Shown piece after piece: positions 19,479 to 26,313 of a stretch of 33,690 nt of DNA. The stretch spans positions 1 through 33,690 of the forward strand of contig NZ_CALAOH010000139.1 in assembly GCF_937926365.1 (NCBI RefSeq). The letters are read 5' to 3'. The notes under the pieces were generated by a model. It worked only from the letters and a program-made list of their open reading frames with translations. It searched no databases and was not told where the DNA came from. The translations under genes and the position numbers were made by a program. Numbering within the stretch: the first letter of the stretch is position 1; each line of letters starts with the position of its first letter. Source of the DNA: an uncultured Azohydromonas sp. GTDB lineage: Bacteria > Pseudomonadota > Gammaproteobacteria > Burkholderiales > Burkholderiaceae_C.

Positions 19479-20111
19479 TTACTGGATGAGGCCGTGCTTG
19501 AGCGCGTAGTAGGTGAGATCGCTGTTGGAGGACAGGTTCATCTTCTCCATCACACGGGTGCGGTAGGTGCTGACGGTCTTGACGGACAGGGCCATGTGGT
19601 CGGCGATGTGCCCGATGGTTTCGCCCTGGGCCAGGCGCAGGAAAACCTGGAACTCGCGCTCGGACAGCAGCTCGTGCGGCGCCTTGTCGCCGCCGCCGTC
19701 GAGCTGGTCGGCCAGCAGCTCGGCCACCGCCGGCGTGATGTAGCGCCGCCCGCGCGCCACGGTGCGGATGGCCTTCACGATCTCCTCGGGCTCGCACTCC
19801 TTGTTGAGATAGCCCGCGGCGCCCTGGCGCAGCAGCGTGGTGGCGTAATGCTGCTCGGGGAAGCCGCTGAGGATGAGCACCGGCAGCTCCGGCGCGCGGG
19901 CCTTGACGGCCTGCAGCGCATCCACGCCGCCGTGGCCGGGCATGGACAGGTCCATGAGCATCACGTCCAGCTCGCCCTTGCGCAGCAGCTCCAGCGCCTC
20001 GCGGCCATTGGCCGCCTCCCCGGTGACCTGCAGGTCCTCCTGCTCGGCCAGGAACTGTCTCAAGCCGGCCCGAACGATGGCGTGATCGTCAACGATGGCA
20101 ACGCGGATCAT
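19479..20111 (-). CDS. NarL/FixJ-family response regulator with LuxR-type DNA-binding domain
   Basis: A 210-residue two-domain transcription factor. The receiver domain (1-120) has Asp8 and Asp9 (AIVDDH), phosphoacceptor Asp54 (LMDLSMPGHGG), Ser82 and Lys104 (YLNKECEP). A LuxR/GerE helix-turn-helix follows (about 147-205: LLSEREFQVFLRLAQGETIGHIADHMALSVKTVSTYRTRVMEKM). The start MIRVAIVDDH (complement of 20109-20111) is typical of the family. Upstream in-frame codons to 20156 are not conserved. The histidine kinase gene is divergent, with start codons almost touching, so the two are very likely a cognate pair. Phosphorylation should promote dimer binding to inverted repeats, and the palindrome at 18880-18907 is a candidate. 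Confidence 0.93.
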   Translation of the reverse strand: MIRVAIVDDHAIVRAGLRQFLAEQEDLQVTGEAANGREALELLRKGELDVMLMDLSMPGHGGVDALQAVKARAPELPVLILSGFPEQHYATTLLRQGAAGYLNKECEPEEIVKAIRTVARGRRYITPAVAELLADQLDGGGDKAPHELLSEREFQVFLRLAQGETIGHIADHMALSVKTVSTYRTRVMEKMNLSSNSDLTYYALKHGLIQ

Positions 20112-20136
20112 GGCTCTACCTACCTTTAGCCCTGCG

Positions 20137-21561
20137 ATGAAGAACATTCTGGCCACGATGCCGAGGCTGGCGGCGTGGCTGGACCGCTTCAGCCGCAGTG
20201 TCTTCAGCTTCCCGCTGGCTCTGATGGCGGCGCTGGGGCTGCTGTTTATCAGCGAGCTCTCCTACCGCCATGCCATGCAAGCCATCGAGCAGCTGCGGGT
20301 GCAGAACCTGGCGCGCGTGGCGACGCACCGGCTGCTGCTGGCCGTGGTGGACGCCGAGAGCGGCCAGCGCGGTTATCTGCTCACCGGCCGGCCCGAGTAC
20401 CTACAGCCCTATCAGAAGGCCGTTCAGGACATCCGCGACGCCACCCTGGCGCTGCAGCAGCGCTATGGCAAGGACGATGCCCAACGCCCCCAACTGGACA
20501 GGTTGCTGCAGCTGGTGGCCAGCAAGCTCTCGGAACTGGAGACCACGCTGGAGTTGCGCAACCAGGGCCGCGACCAAGCCTGGCGCGAGCTGGTGGGCAG
20601 CGGCATCGGCCGCGAGGCGATGCAGGCCATGCGCGAAGCGGCCGACGCGCTCATCGCCAGCGAGACCGAGGCCATCAACCGGCAGCGCCAGGGCATCGAG
20701 GAGACGCTGCAGATCAACCGCATCGGCGTGGGCACCGTCACCGCCATCAGCCTGCTGGCCTTCTTCCTGTACCTGCGCCAGAGCGTGGCGCTGGACCAGG
20801 AGCGCCAGTCGCGCCAGCAGGTGCTGCAGAACGAGCGCGACCGGCTGGAGCGACAGGTGCGCGAGCGCACGTCCGACCTCACCCACTTGGCGCAGCACCT
20901 GCAGAGCGCTCGCGAGGACGAAAAGAGCCGCCTGGCGCGCGAGTTGCACGACGAGCTGGGGGCGTTGCTGACCGCCGCCAAGCTGGACCTGGCGCGCATC
21001 CGCTCGCGCCTGGTGCAGATGGGCGCCGTGCCGCCGGAGCTCAGCACGCGCATCGAGCACCTGACCAGCACGCTCAACAGCGGCATCGCGCTCAAGCGCC
21101 GCATCATCGAAGACCTGCGCCCTTCGGCGCTGAGCAACCTGGGCCTGGTGGCGGCGCTGGAGATCCTGGCGCGCGAGTTCGAGCAACGCTCGGGACTGAA
21201 GGTGCAGTGCGCGCTGCGCGCGGTGCGGCTGACGCCGGCCAGCGAGCTGACGGTGTACCGGCTGGTGCAGGAGGGGCTGACCAACGTCGCCAAGTACGCG
21301 CAGGCGCGCGAGGTGCGCATCACGCTGCGCGAACGGGGCCCGTGGGCGCTGGCCGCCGTGCAGGACGACGGCACCGGCTTCGACACGGGAGTGCAGAAGG
21401 CCTCGGCGCACGGACTGCTGGGCATGCGCTACCGCGTCGAGGCCGAGGGCGGCCGGCTACGGCTGCACAGCGCGCCGGGCCAGGGCACGCGCATCGAGGC
21501 GACGCTGCCGCTACGCGCTGAGGCACCGGCGCCAGCGCCGCAGGCCGACCCGGCCGCCTGA
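20137..21561 (+). CDS. CHASE3-domain sensor histidine kinase (HisKA_3/NarX-type)
   Basis: Inner-membrane sensor kinase of 474 residues. Layout: first membrane helix (about 23-43), a periplasmic CHASE3-type four-helix segment (about 44-195, with VDAESGQRGYLLTGRPEYL), and a second membrane helix (about 197-214). A coiled-coil linker follows (220-260), then the HisKA_3 dimerisation helix with phosphoacceptor His271 (ARELHDELGALLTAAKLDL). The ATPase domain has VYRLVQEGLTNVAKYA (N box) and VQDDGTGFD (G1 box). The HisKA_3 class normally pairs with NarL-type regulators, as found next door. The start at ATG 20137 leaves 25 bp to the divergent regulator start. In-frame ATGs at 20110 and 20095 would overlap that gene. 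The ligand sensed is unknown. Confidence 0.9.
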   Translation: MKNILATMPRLAAWLDRFSRSVFSFPLALMAALGLLFISELSYRHAMQAIEQLRVQNLARVATHRLLLAVVDAESGQRGYLLTGRPEYLQPYQKAVQDIRDATLALQQRYGKDDAQRPQLDRLLQLVASKLSELETTLELRNQGRDQAWRELVGSGIGREAMQAMREAADALIASETEAINRQRQGIEETLQINRIGVGTVTAISLLAFFLYLRQSVALDQERQSRQQVLQNERDRLERQVRERTSDLTHLAQHLQSAREDEKSRLARELHDELGALLTAAKLDLARIRSRLVQMGAVPPELSTRIEHLTSTLNSGIALKRRIIEDLRPSALSNLGLVAALEILAREFEQRSGLKVQCALRAVRLTPASELTVYRLVQEGLTNVAKYAQAREVRITLRERGPWALAAVQDDGTGFDTGVQKASAHGLLGMRYRVEAEGGRLRLHSAPGQGTRIEATLPLRAEAPAPAPQADPAA

Positions 21562-21579
21562 GCCGCCTGAGCCGCCTGA
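21553..21579 (+). repeat. Three tandem 9-bp repeats spanning the kinase stop codon
   Basis: GCCGCCTGA occurs three times head to tail (21553-21561, 21562-21570, 21571-21579). The first copy ends with the TGA stop of the histidine kinase gene, and the next two supply two further in-frame TGA codons. It looks like a small slippage expansion. Confidence 0.8.
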
Positions 21580-21587
21580 AGCGGCAA

Positions 21588-21603
21588 AGCCGTCTCGACG
21601 GCT
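21588..21603 (+). terminator. Hairpin downstream of the histidine kinase gene
   Basis: AGCCGT (21588-21593) and ACGGCT (21598-21603) pair around a CTCG loop, 27 bp after the kinase stop. No T-run follows, so termination, if any, would be inefficient or Rho-dependent. Confidence 0.4.
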
Positions 21604-21611
21604 GGGTGGCG

Positions 21612-21629
21612 TGTGGGCGCCGTCCTACA
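21612..21629. promoter_or_regulatory. Imperfect copy of the palindromic motif upstream of the DUF1328 gene
   Basis: TGTGGGCGCCGTCCTACA (21612-21629) matches the 18-bp window 18885-18902 at 12 of 18 positions. The right half-site TCCTACA is identical, while the left half is degenerate. It lies in the 203-bp gap (21562-21764) between the kinase gene and the small DUF1328 gene. It may be a second, weaker site for the same regulator, or chance. Confidence 0.35.
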
Positions 21630-21764
21630 GGCCGATGCAGGCCGCACCGACAGCGGCAACCAGCCGCGTCCCATGCCGGGAGCTCGGGCGAATCCTTAAG
21701 CTCAAGCCATCGTGAGGCCGCGGCTGCTCGCGGCACCCCTCAGCACCTTCGCCCACCTCCAGCC

Positions 21765-21935
21765 ATGCTCGCCTTCGCCATCGTCTTCTTCATCGTCGCG
21801 CTGCTGGCGGCGCTGTTCGGCTTCGGCGGGATCGCCGCCGGGGCAGCGGGCATCGCCAAGATCCTGTTCGTGCTCTTCATCGTGCTGGCCCTAGCCAGCT
21901 TCCTGATCGGGCTGTGGCGGCACCGGGGCTCGTGA
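21765..21935 (+). CDS. DUF1328 family small membrane protein (YtjA-like)
   Basis: A 56-residue, almost wholly hydrophobic protein with two membrane helices (about residues 2-18 and 30-48) separated by a Gly/Ala-rich turn (FGFGGIAAGAAGIAK). It ends in a charged WRHRG tail. This matches DUF1328 (E. coli YtjA) in length and the conserved FGFxGIAAGAAGIAKILF stretch. Function is unknown; such genes are often stress-induced. The ATG at 21765 follows a 203-bp gap that holds a possible regulator site (21612-21629). The FKBP gene follows after 41 bp and could be co-transcribed. Confidence 0.9.
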   Translation: MLAFAIVFFIVALLAALFGFGGIAAGAAGIAKILFVLFIVLALASFLIGLWRHRGS

Positions 21936-21976
21936 GGCGCTGGCATGATGCGCCCTTTGCTCTGGAGACGTTCCGC

Positions 21977-22333
21977 ATGATCACCACTGCTTCCGGCCTG
22001 CAGTACGAAGACACCAAGCCGGGTACCGGCGCCACCGCGCAAGCGGGCACCAACGTCACGGTGCACTACACCGGCTGGCTGCAAGATCCGTCCAAGTCGG
22101 ACGGCCGCGGCCGCAAGTTCGACTCCAGCAAGGACCGCCGCGACCCCTTCCGCTTTAACCTCGGCGCGGGCCAAGTGATCCAGGGCTGGGACGAGGGCGT
22201 GCAGGGCATGCAGGAAGGCGGCACGCGCGTGCTGGTCATCCCGCCCGAGCTGGGCTATGGCGCCTACGGCGCCGGCGGCGTCATCCCGCCCAACGCCACG
22301 CTGGTGTTCGAGGTCGAACTGCTCAAGGCCTGA
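21977..22333 (+). CDS. FKBP-type peptidyl-prolyl cis-trans isomerase
   Basis: A single-domain FKBP of 118 residues without signal peptide, hence cytoplasmic. It catalyses cis-trans isomerisation of peptide bonds before proline. Conserved active-site residues are present: Tyr31 (VHYTGWL), Phe48-Asp49 (KFDSS), Val67-Ile68 and Trp71 (GQVIQGWDEGVQGM), Tyr94 (PPELGYG), Ile103 (GGVIPPNATLVFEVELL). A short insertion (DPSKSDGRGR) precedes KFDSS. The ATG at 21977 begins MITTASGLQYED, the normal family start. The open frame upstream to 21914 overlaps the DUF1328 gene and is not used. A strong terminator follows 17 bp after the stop. Confidence 0.95.
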   Translation: MITTASGLQYEDTKPGTGATAQAGTNVTVHYTGWLQDPSKSDGRGRKFDSSKDRRDPFRFNLGAGQVIQGWDEGVQGMQEGGTRVLVIPPELGYGAYGAGGVIPPNATLVFEVELLKA

Positions 22334-22350
22334 TCGTCCTCTTCCCATGA

Positions 22351-22386
22351 AAAAACCCGCCGGGCTCGCGAGCCGGGCGGGTTTTT
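22351..22386. terminator. Strong bidirectional intrinsic terminator between FKBP and helicase genes
   Basis: AAAAACCCGCC (22351-22361) pairs fully with GGCGGGTTTTT (22376-22386). The inner part GGCTCGCGAGCC (22363-22374) is itself self-complementary, separated by a single G-G mismatch. A-tract and T-tract flank the stem, so it works in both directions. It terminates the FKBP transcript on the plus strand and the convergent helicase transcript on the minus strand, whose stop is 55 bp away. Confidence 0.92.
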
Positions 22387-22440
22387 CATTTGCAGGGTTC
22401 AGCGCTTCAGCGGGACGGGTGGACCGCCCGCTTCATGCAA

Positions 22441-24096
22441 TCAACGCTCCCAATCACCGTCGCGGCGCGGGCCGCGGCTGCCGCGCTCAGCGTGGAAGCC
22501 GCCGCGGTCGCCCTGGCGCTCGCCGAAGCGGCCACCACGGCCGGCCGGACGCTCACTACGGTCGAAGCCACCCTGGCCCTGCGGGCCGTCGCCGCGGCGC
22601 TCGAAGGGGCTGCGGTCGCGCGGCGCGCCATGGTGGCGGTTGCCGTCACCGTGGCGGCTGAAGGCGCCTTCCGGACGGCGCTCGAAGCGGCCTTCCGGAC
22701 GCGGGCCACCGAAGTGGCCGCTGCCCTCGGGCCGCGGCGAAAAGCCTTCGCGCGGGGCGGCAAAGCGCTCGCCGCGCTGGCCCTCGAAGCCTTCGCCGCG
22801 CGGCTGGAAGCCGCCTTCGCGGCGCGGGCCGCGGTCGAAGCCCTCGCGGCGCGGGCCGCCGAAGGACTTGCCTTTGCCAAAGGGCTTGCCGCTCCGGCCG
22901 CCGTCCGGACGGCTCGGGTAGATGCGCGGCTCGGGCTGGCGCGGCTCCAGGCCTTCGACGGTGGCCACGGGAATGGTCTGCGTCGTGAACTGCTGGATGC
23001 GCTTGATCATCACCACGTCGCGGCGCTCGGCCAGCGTCACCGCCAGGCCCGAGCGGCCGGCACGGCCGGTACGGCCGATGCGGTGCACGTAGTCCTCGGC
23101 CTTCATCGGCAGGCCGAAGTTGATGACGTGGCTGATGGTGGGCACGTCGATGCCGCGGGCGGCCACGTCGGTGGCTACCAGCACGCGCAGCTGGCGGTTG
23201 CGCAGCCCGTTGAGCACGCGGTTGCGCCGGCCCTGCGGCATGCCACCGTGCAGCGCGGCCACTGAATGGCCCATCTCGCCCAGGCGGTCGGCCAGGCGGT
23301 CGGCATCGACCTGCGTGCTGGTGAACACCACGGCCTGCTCGACCTCGCGGTTGGTGAGCAAGTGGTCCAGCAGCGCGTTCTTGTGCGCGATGTCGTCGGC
23401 CCAGTGCAGGCGCTGTTCGATGTTCTCGTGCGTATCGGTGTGCGAGGCGACATCCACCGACAGCGCGTCGCGCAGCAGCTCGTCGGCCAGGCGGCCGACG
23501 TGGCCGGCGAAGGTAGCGCTGTACATCACCGTCTGACGCTGCTCGGGCAGCTGGCTGGCGATGAAGTTGATGTCGTCGATGAAGCCCATGTCGAGCATGC
23601 GATCGGCCTCGTCGAGCACCAGCATCTCCACGTGCTGCAGCAGCGCCTTACCGCTCTGCACGTGGTCGATCAGGCGGCCGGGCGTGGCGATCAGGATGTC
23701 CACCGGACCGCGCAGCGCCTTGAGCTGCGCGCCGTAGGGCACACCGCCGACGACGGTGACCACGCGCAGGCCCTGCACGTGGCGGCCGTAGTCCATGGCC
23801 GACTTGGCCACCTGCTGCGCCAGCTCGCGCGTGGGGGCCAGCACCAGCACGCGCGGGCCGCTCATGCCGCGGTCACGGCGCTTGGTGTTGTCGCCGCGGG
23901 CGGCCAGGATGCGCTGCAGCGCGGGCAGCACGAAGCTTGCGGTCTTGCCGCTGCCGGTGCTGGAGGACACGCGCAGGTCACGGCCTTCCATCGCGGGCGG
24001 AATGGCGCGGGCCTGCACTTCGGTCGGGTTCTCGTAGCCGGCATCGGAGACGGCACGGGTCAGGGCGTCGTGGAGGCCCAGGGAAGCAAAAGTCAT
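22441..24096 (-). CDS. rhlE: DEAD-box ATP-dependent RNA helicase, RhlE-like, with long Arg/Gly-rich tail
   Basis: RNA helicase of 551 residues. The core (1-370) has all DEAD-box motifs: Q motif with Gln28, Walker A SSTGSGKT (45-52), PTRELA, GG, TPGRL, DEAD (162-165), SAT (193-195), and in the second RecA domain VVFTST, VATDVAARGID and HRIGRTGRAG (337-346). Residues from about 375 to 551 form a low-complexity tail of Arg, Gly, Phe, Glu and Pro repeats (RREGF, RPEG) that should be disordered and bind RNA. Such proteins remodel ribosome precursors and mRNA, often in the cold. The start MTFASLGLHDAL is typical. A 280-nt leader with hairpins lies upstream, and a strong terminator downstream. Confidence 0.92.
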   Translation of the reverse strand: MTFASLGLHDALTRAVSDAGYENPTEVQARAIPPAMEGRDLRVSSSTGSGKTASFVLPALQRILAARGDNTKRRDRGMSGPRVLVLAPTRELAQQVAKSAMDYGRHVQGLRVVTVVGGVPYGAQLKALRGPVDILIATPGRLIDHVQSGKALLQHVEMLVLDEADRMLDMGFIDDINFIASQLPEQRQTVMYSATFAGHVGRLADELLRDALSVDVASHTDTHENIEQRLHWADDIAHKNALLDHLLTNREVEQAVVFTSTQVDADRLADRLGEMGHSVAALHGGMPQGRRNRVLNGLRNRQLRVLVATDVAARGIDVPTISHVINFGLPMKAEDYVHRIGRTGRAGRSGLAVTLAERRDVVMIKRIQQFTTQTIPVATVEGLEPRQPEPRIYPSRPDGGRSGKPFGKGKSFGGPRREGFDRGPRREGGFQPRGEGFEGQRGERFAAPREGFSPRPEGSGHFGGPRPEGRFERRPEGAFSRHGDGNRHHGAPRDRSPFERRGDGPQGQGGFDRSERPAGRGGRFGERQGDRGGFHAERGSRGPRRDGDWER

Positions 24097-24373
24097 CAGA
24101 GTTCTTCAGTTTCAGCGCCGGCAGACAGCTGCCGGCCGGACAGCGCCACGCGGGCGCCGCCGGATTCCAAGTCGCGGGAGGAACATTTCCACCTGCCGAA
24201 AGAAGAGGCAGGTGCACCGGTCCGAAAGCGACGGCATCGCCGCCGACCGGTTCCCGCAAAGGCCGAACGGCTCGCGAGAGGGAGATCAAGTTCCGCCACG
24301 CGCTGCCGTGCGGGAGAACTCGAAGGTCAGAGGGGATGAGCGAACGGTGCCGAGAAATCAACACCGAGCGCGC
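24097..24373 (-). other. Long, hairpin-rich 5' leader of the RNA helicase gene
   Basis: The 332-bp gap between orn and the helicase gene (24097-24428) has no credible gene. On the minus strand it can form at least two perfect stems. One is GCCGGCAG/CTGCCGGC with a 4-nt loop (24117-24136), ending 20 nt before the start codon. The other is CACCTGCC/GGCAGGTG with a 9-nt loop (24190-24214). If transcription starts near the -10 at 24374-24379, the leader is about 270 nt. That is unusually long for this region and suggests control at the RNA level. Confidence 0.45.
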
Positions 24374-24379
24374 ATTGTA
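24374..24379 (-). promoter_or_regulatory. Possible -10 element of the helicase promoter
   Basis: Minus-strand TACAAT (complement of ATTGTA at 24374-24379) is a good -10 match. No clear -35 hexamer is present 16-18 bp upstream. It lies 278 bp before the helicase ATG and 50 bp from the end of orn, which is transcribed in the same direction. Confidence 0.4.
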
Positions 24380-24428
24380 AGGGACTCGGTGAAAGCCCTT
24401 ATTTTTGGGGCCTAAGGCTTCAGCTACG

Positions 24429-24986
24429 TCAGGCCGCCAGGAACGTGCGGCGATAGTGCAGCAGCTCGTCGATGGACTCGTGGATGTCGGCCAGCGCGGT
24501 GTGCGCCTGCGCCTTCTTGAAGCCTTCCAGTGCCGAGGGCTTCCAGCGCCGGGCCAGCTCCTTGAGCGTGCTCACGTCCAGGTTGCGGTAGTGGAAGAAG
24601 GATTCCAGCTGCGGCATGTAGTTGGCGAGGAAGCGCCGGTCCTGGCAGATGGAGTTGCCGCACATCGGGCTCTTGCCAGCGGGCACGTACTGCTTGAGCC
24701 AGTCGATGACGGCCTGCTGCGCCTGCGCCTCGTCGACGGTGGAAGCCTTCACGCGGTCGATCAGCCCGCTCTTGCCGTGCGTGCCCTTGTTCCAGGCGTC
24801 CATGGCATCGAGCGTGGCGTCGCTCTGGTGGATGGCGAACACGGGCCCTTCGGCACGCACGTTGAGCTGGGCATCGGTGACGACGACGGCGATCTCGATG
24901 ATGCGGTCGCGGTCGGGGAAAAGGCCGGTCATCTCCAGGTCGATCCAGATCAGGTTCTGGTCGCTGGCGGCGAGCTCGGTCGTCAT
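24429..24986 (-). CDS. orn: Oligoribonuclease
   Basis: DEDDh-family 3'-5' exoribonuclease that degrades RNA dinucleotides, including pGpG from c-di-GMP breakdown. The 185-residue protein shows the first catalytic motif IWIDLEMTGL with Asp16 and Glu18. Other family stretches are FAIHQSD, MCGNSICQDRRFL (Exo II region), HYRNLDVSTLKEL, and the C-terminal HTALADIHESI (Exo III His and Asp). Length and domain fit Orn exactly. The ATG is the complement of 24984-24986. It is divergent from the M48 peptidase gene with 62 bp between starts. The helicase gene lies downstream on the same strand but has its own probable promoter. Confidence 0.97.
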   Translation of the reverse strand: MTTELAASDQNLIWIDLEMTGLFPDRDRIIEIAVVVTDAQLNVRAEGPVFAIHQSDATLDAMDAWNKGTHGKSGLIDRVKASTVDEAQAQQAVIDWLKQYVPAGKSPMCGNSICQDRRFLANYMPQLESFFHYRNLDVSTLKELARRWKPSALEGFKKAQAHTALADIHESIDELLHYRRTFLAA

Positions 24987-25048
24987 GGAAAAAGTCCTCG
25001 TGGGCTGGCTGGAAAGGGGGCGATTGTCGCAGCCCTACACTTGACGCC

Positions 25049-26311
25049 ATGTCTGCCTTGACCCTGCTCTTCGCAGGCGCCGTGCTGCTGGCGCTGCTCC
25101 TGAAACTCTGGCTTGCCACGCGCCAGATGCGCCACGTGGCACTGCACCGCGACAGAGTGCCGGCGGCCTTTGCCGGGGCGGTATCGTTGCGTGCGCACCA
25201 ACGTGCGGCGGACTACACGCTGGCGCGCGGGCGCTTCGGGCTGCTACAGGCGGCCTTCAGCTCGGCGCTGCTGCTGGCCTGGACGCTGCTGGGCGGGCTG
25301 GATGCGCTCAATACGCTGCTGCGCGACAACGTGCAGCCGGTGCTGGGCGACATGGGCTACCAGCTCGCGCTGCTGGGCGCCTTCGTGGTCATAGGCGCGC
25401 TGCTGGACCTTCCCTTTGATCTCTACCGCACCTTCGTGCTGGAGCAGCGCTTCGGCTTCAACCGCATGACCTGGAAGCTGTACCTGGCCGACATGCTCAA
25501 GGGCCTGCTGGTAGGCGTGCTCATCGGGCTACCGTTGGCGGCGCTGGTGCTGTGGATCATGGGCGCCACCGGGCCGCTGTGGTGGCTGTGGGCTTGGGGC
25601 GCGTGGACGGCATTCCAGCTCCTGGCGCTGGTGCTGTACCCGACGCTGATCGCGCCGCTGTTCAACCGCTTCACGCCACTGCCCGAGGGCGAGCTCAAAG
25701 ACCAGGTGCAGTCGCTGATGCAGCGCTGCGGCTTCGCCGCCAAGGGCCTGTTCGTGATGGACGGCAGCCGCCGCTCCGCGCATGCCAACGCGTACTTCAC
25801 GGGCCTGGGCGCGGCCAAGCGCGTGGTGTTCTTCGACACGCTGCTGAACAAGCTCAACGGCAACGAGATCGAGGCCGTGCTGGCGCACGAGCTGGGCCAC
25901 TACAAGCACCGCCACGTGCTCAAGCGCATGCTGCTGGCCTTTGGGCTGAGCCTGGCCGGGCTGGCGCTGCTGGGCTGGCTCTCCGGCCAGACCTGGTTCT
26001 ACCTGGGCCTGGGCGTGCGGCCCAGCCTGGACGCGCCCAACGACGCGCTGGCGCTGCTGCTGTTCATGCTGGTGCTGCCGCCCTTCATGTTCCTGCTCTC
26101 GCCGCTGGGGGCGCGGCTGTCGCGCCGCCACGAGTTCGAAGCCGACGCCTACGCCTGCGCCCAGGCCGACGGGCGCGACCTGGCCAACGCGCTGCTCAAG
26201 CTGCACGAGGACAACGCCTCCACGCTCACACCGGATCCGCTGTACGCGCGCTTCTACTACTCGCATCCGCCGGCCACCGAGCGCCTGGCGGCCCTGCGGG
26301 CGCAGTCCTGA
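25049..26311 (+). CDS. M48-family membrane zinc metallopeptidase (Ste24/CAAX-protease-like)
   Basis: A 420-residue integral membrane protease with several hydrophobic helices (about 3-22, 66-84, 104-122, 150-200, 292-322, 335-352). The zinc site is His280-Glu281-x2-His284 (LAHELGHYKHRH), with Glu362 in SRRHEFEADAYA as probable third ligand. The N-terminal Ste24-type domain contains LPFDLYRTFVLEQRFGFNRMTW, typical of the CAAX prenyl protease 1 family. Bacteria lack prenylated CAAX proteins, so its role is probably membrane protein quality control. It ends 2 bp before the rsgA ATG, so the two are translationally coupled. It is divergent from orn. Confidence 0.93.
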   Translation: MSALTLLFAGAVLLALLLKLWLATRQMRHVALHRDRVPAAFAGAVSLRAHQRAADYTLARGRFGLLQAAFSSALLLAWTLLGGLDALNTLLRDNVQPVLGDMGYQLALLGAFVVIGALLDLPFDLYRTFVLEQRFGFNRMTWKLYLADMLKGLLVGVLIGLPLAALVLWIMGATGPLWWLWAWGAWTAFQLLALVLYPTLIAPLFNRFTPLPEGELKDQVQSLMQRCGFAAKGLFVMDGSRRSAHANAYFTGLGAAKRVVFFDTLLNKLNGNEIEAVLAHELGHYKHRHVLKRMLLAFGLSLAGLALLGWLSGQTWFYLGLGVRPSLDAPNDALALLLFMLVLPPFMFLLSPLGARLSRRHEFEADAYACAQADGRDLANALLKLHEDNASTLTPDPLYARFYYSHPPATERLAALRAQS

Positions 26312-26313
26312 TC

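Noticed and set aside
22390..23265. 291-codon Ala-rich plus-strand frame
   Set aside because: Shadow of the repetitive helicase tail on the other strand; no motif and no ribosome binding site.
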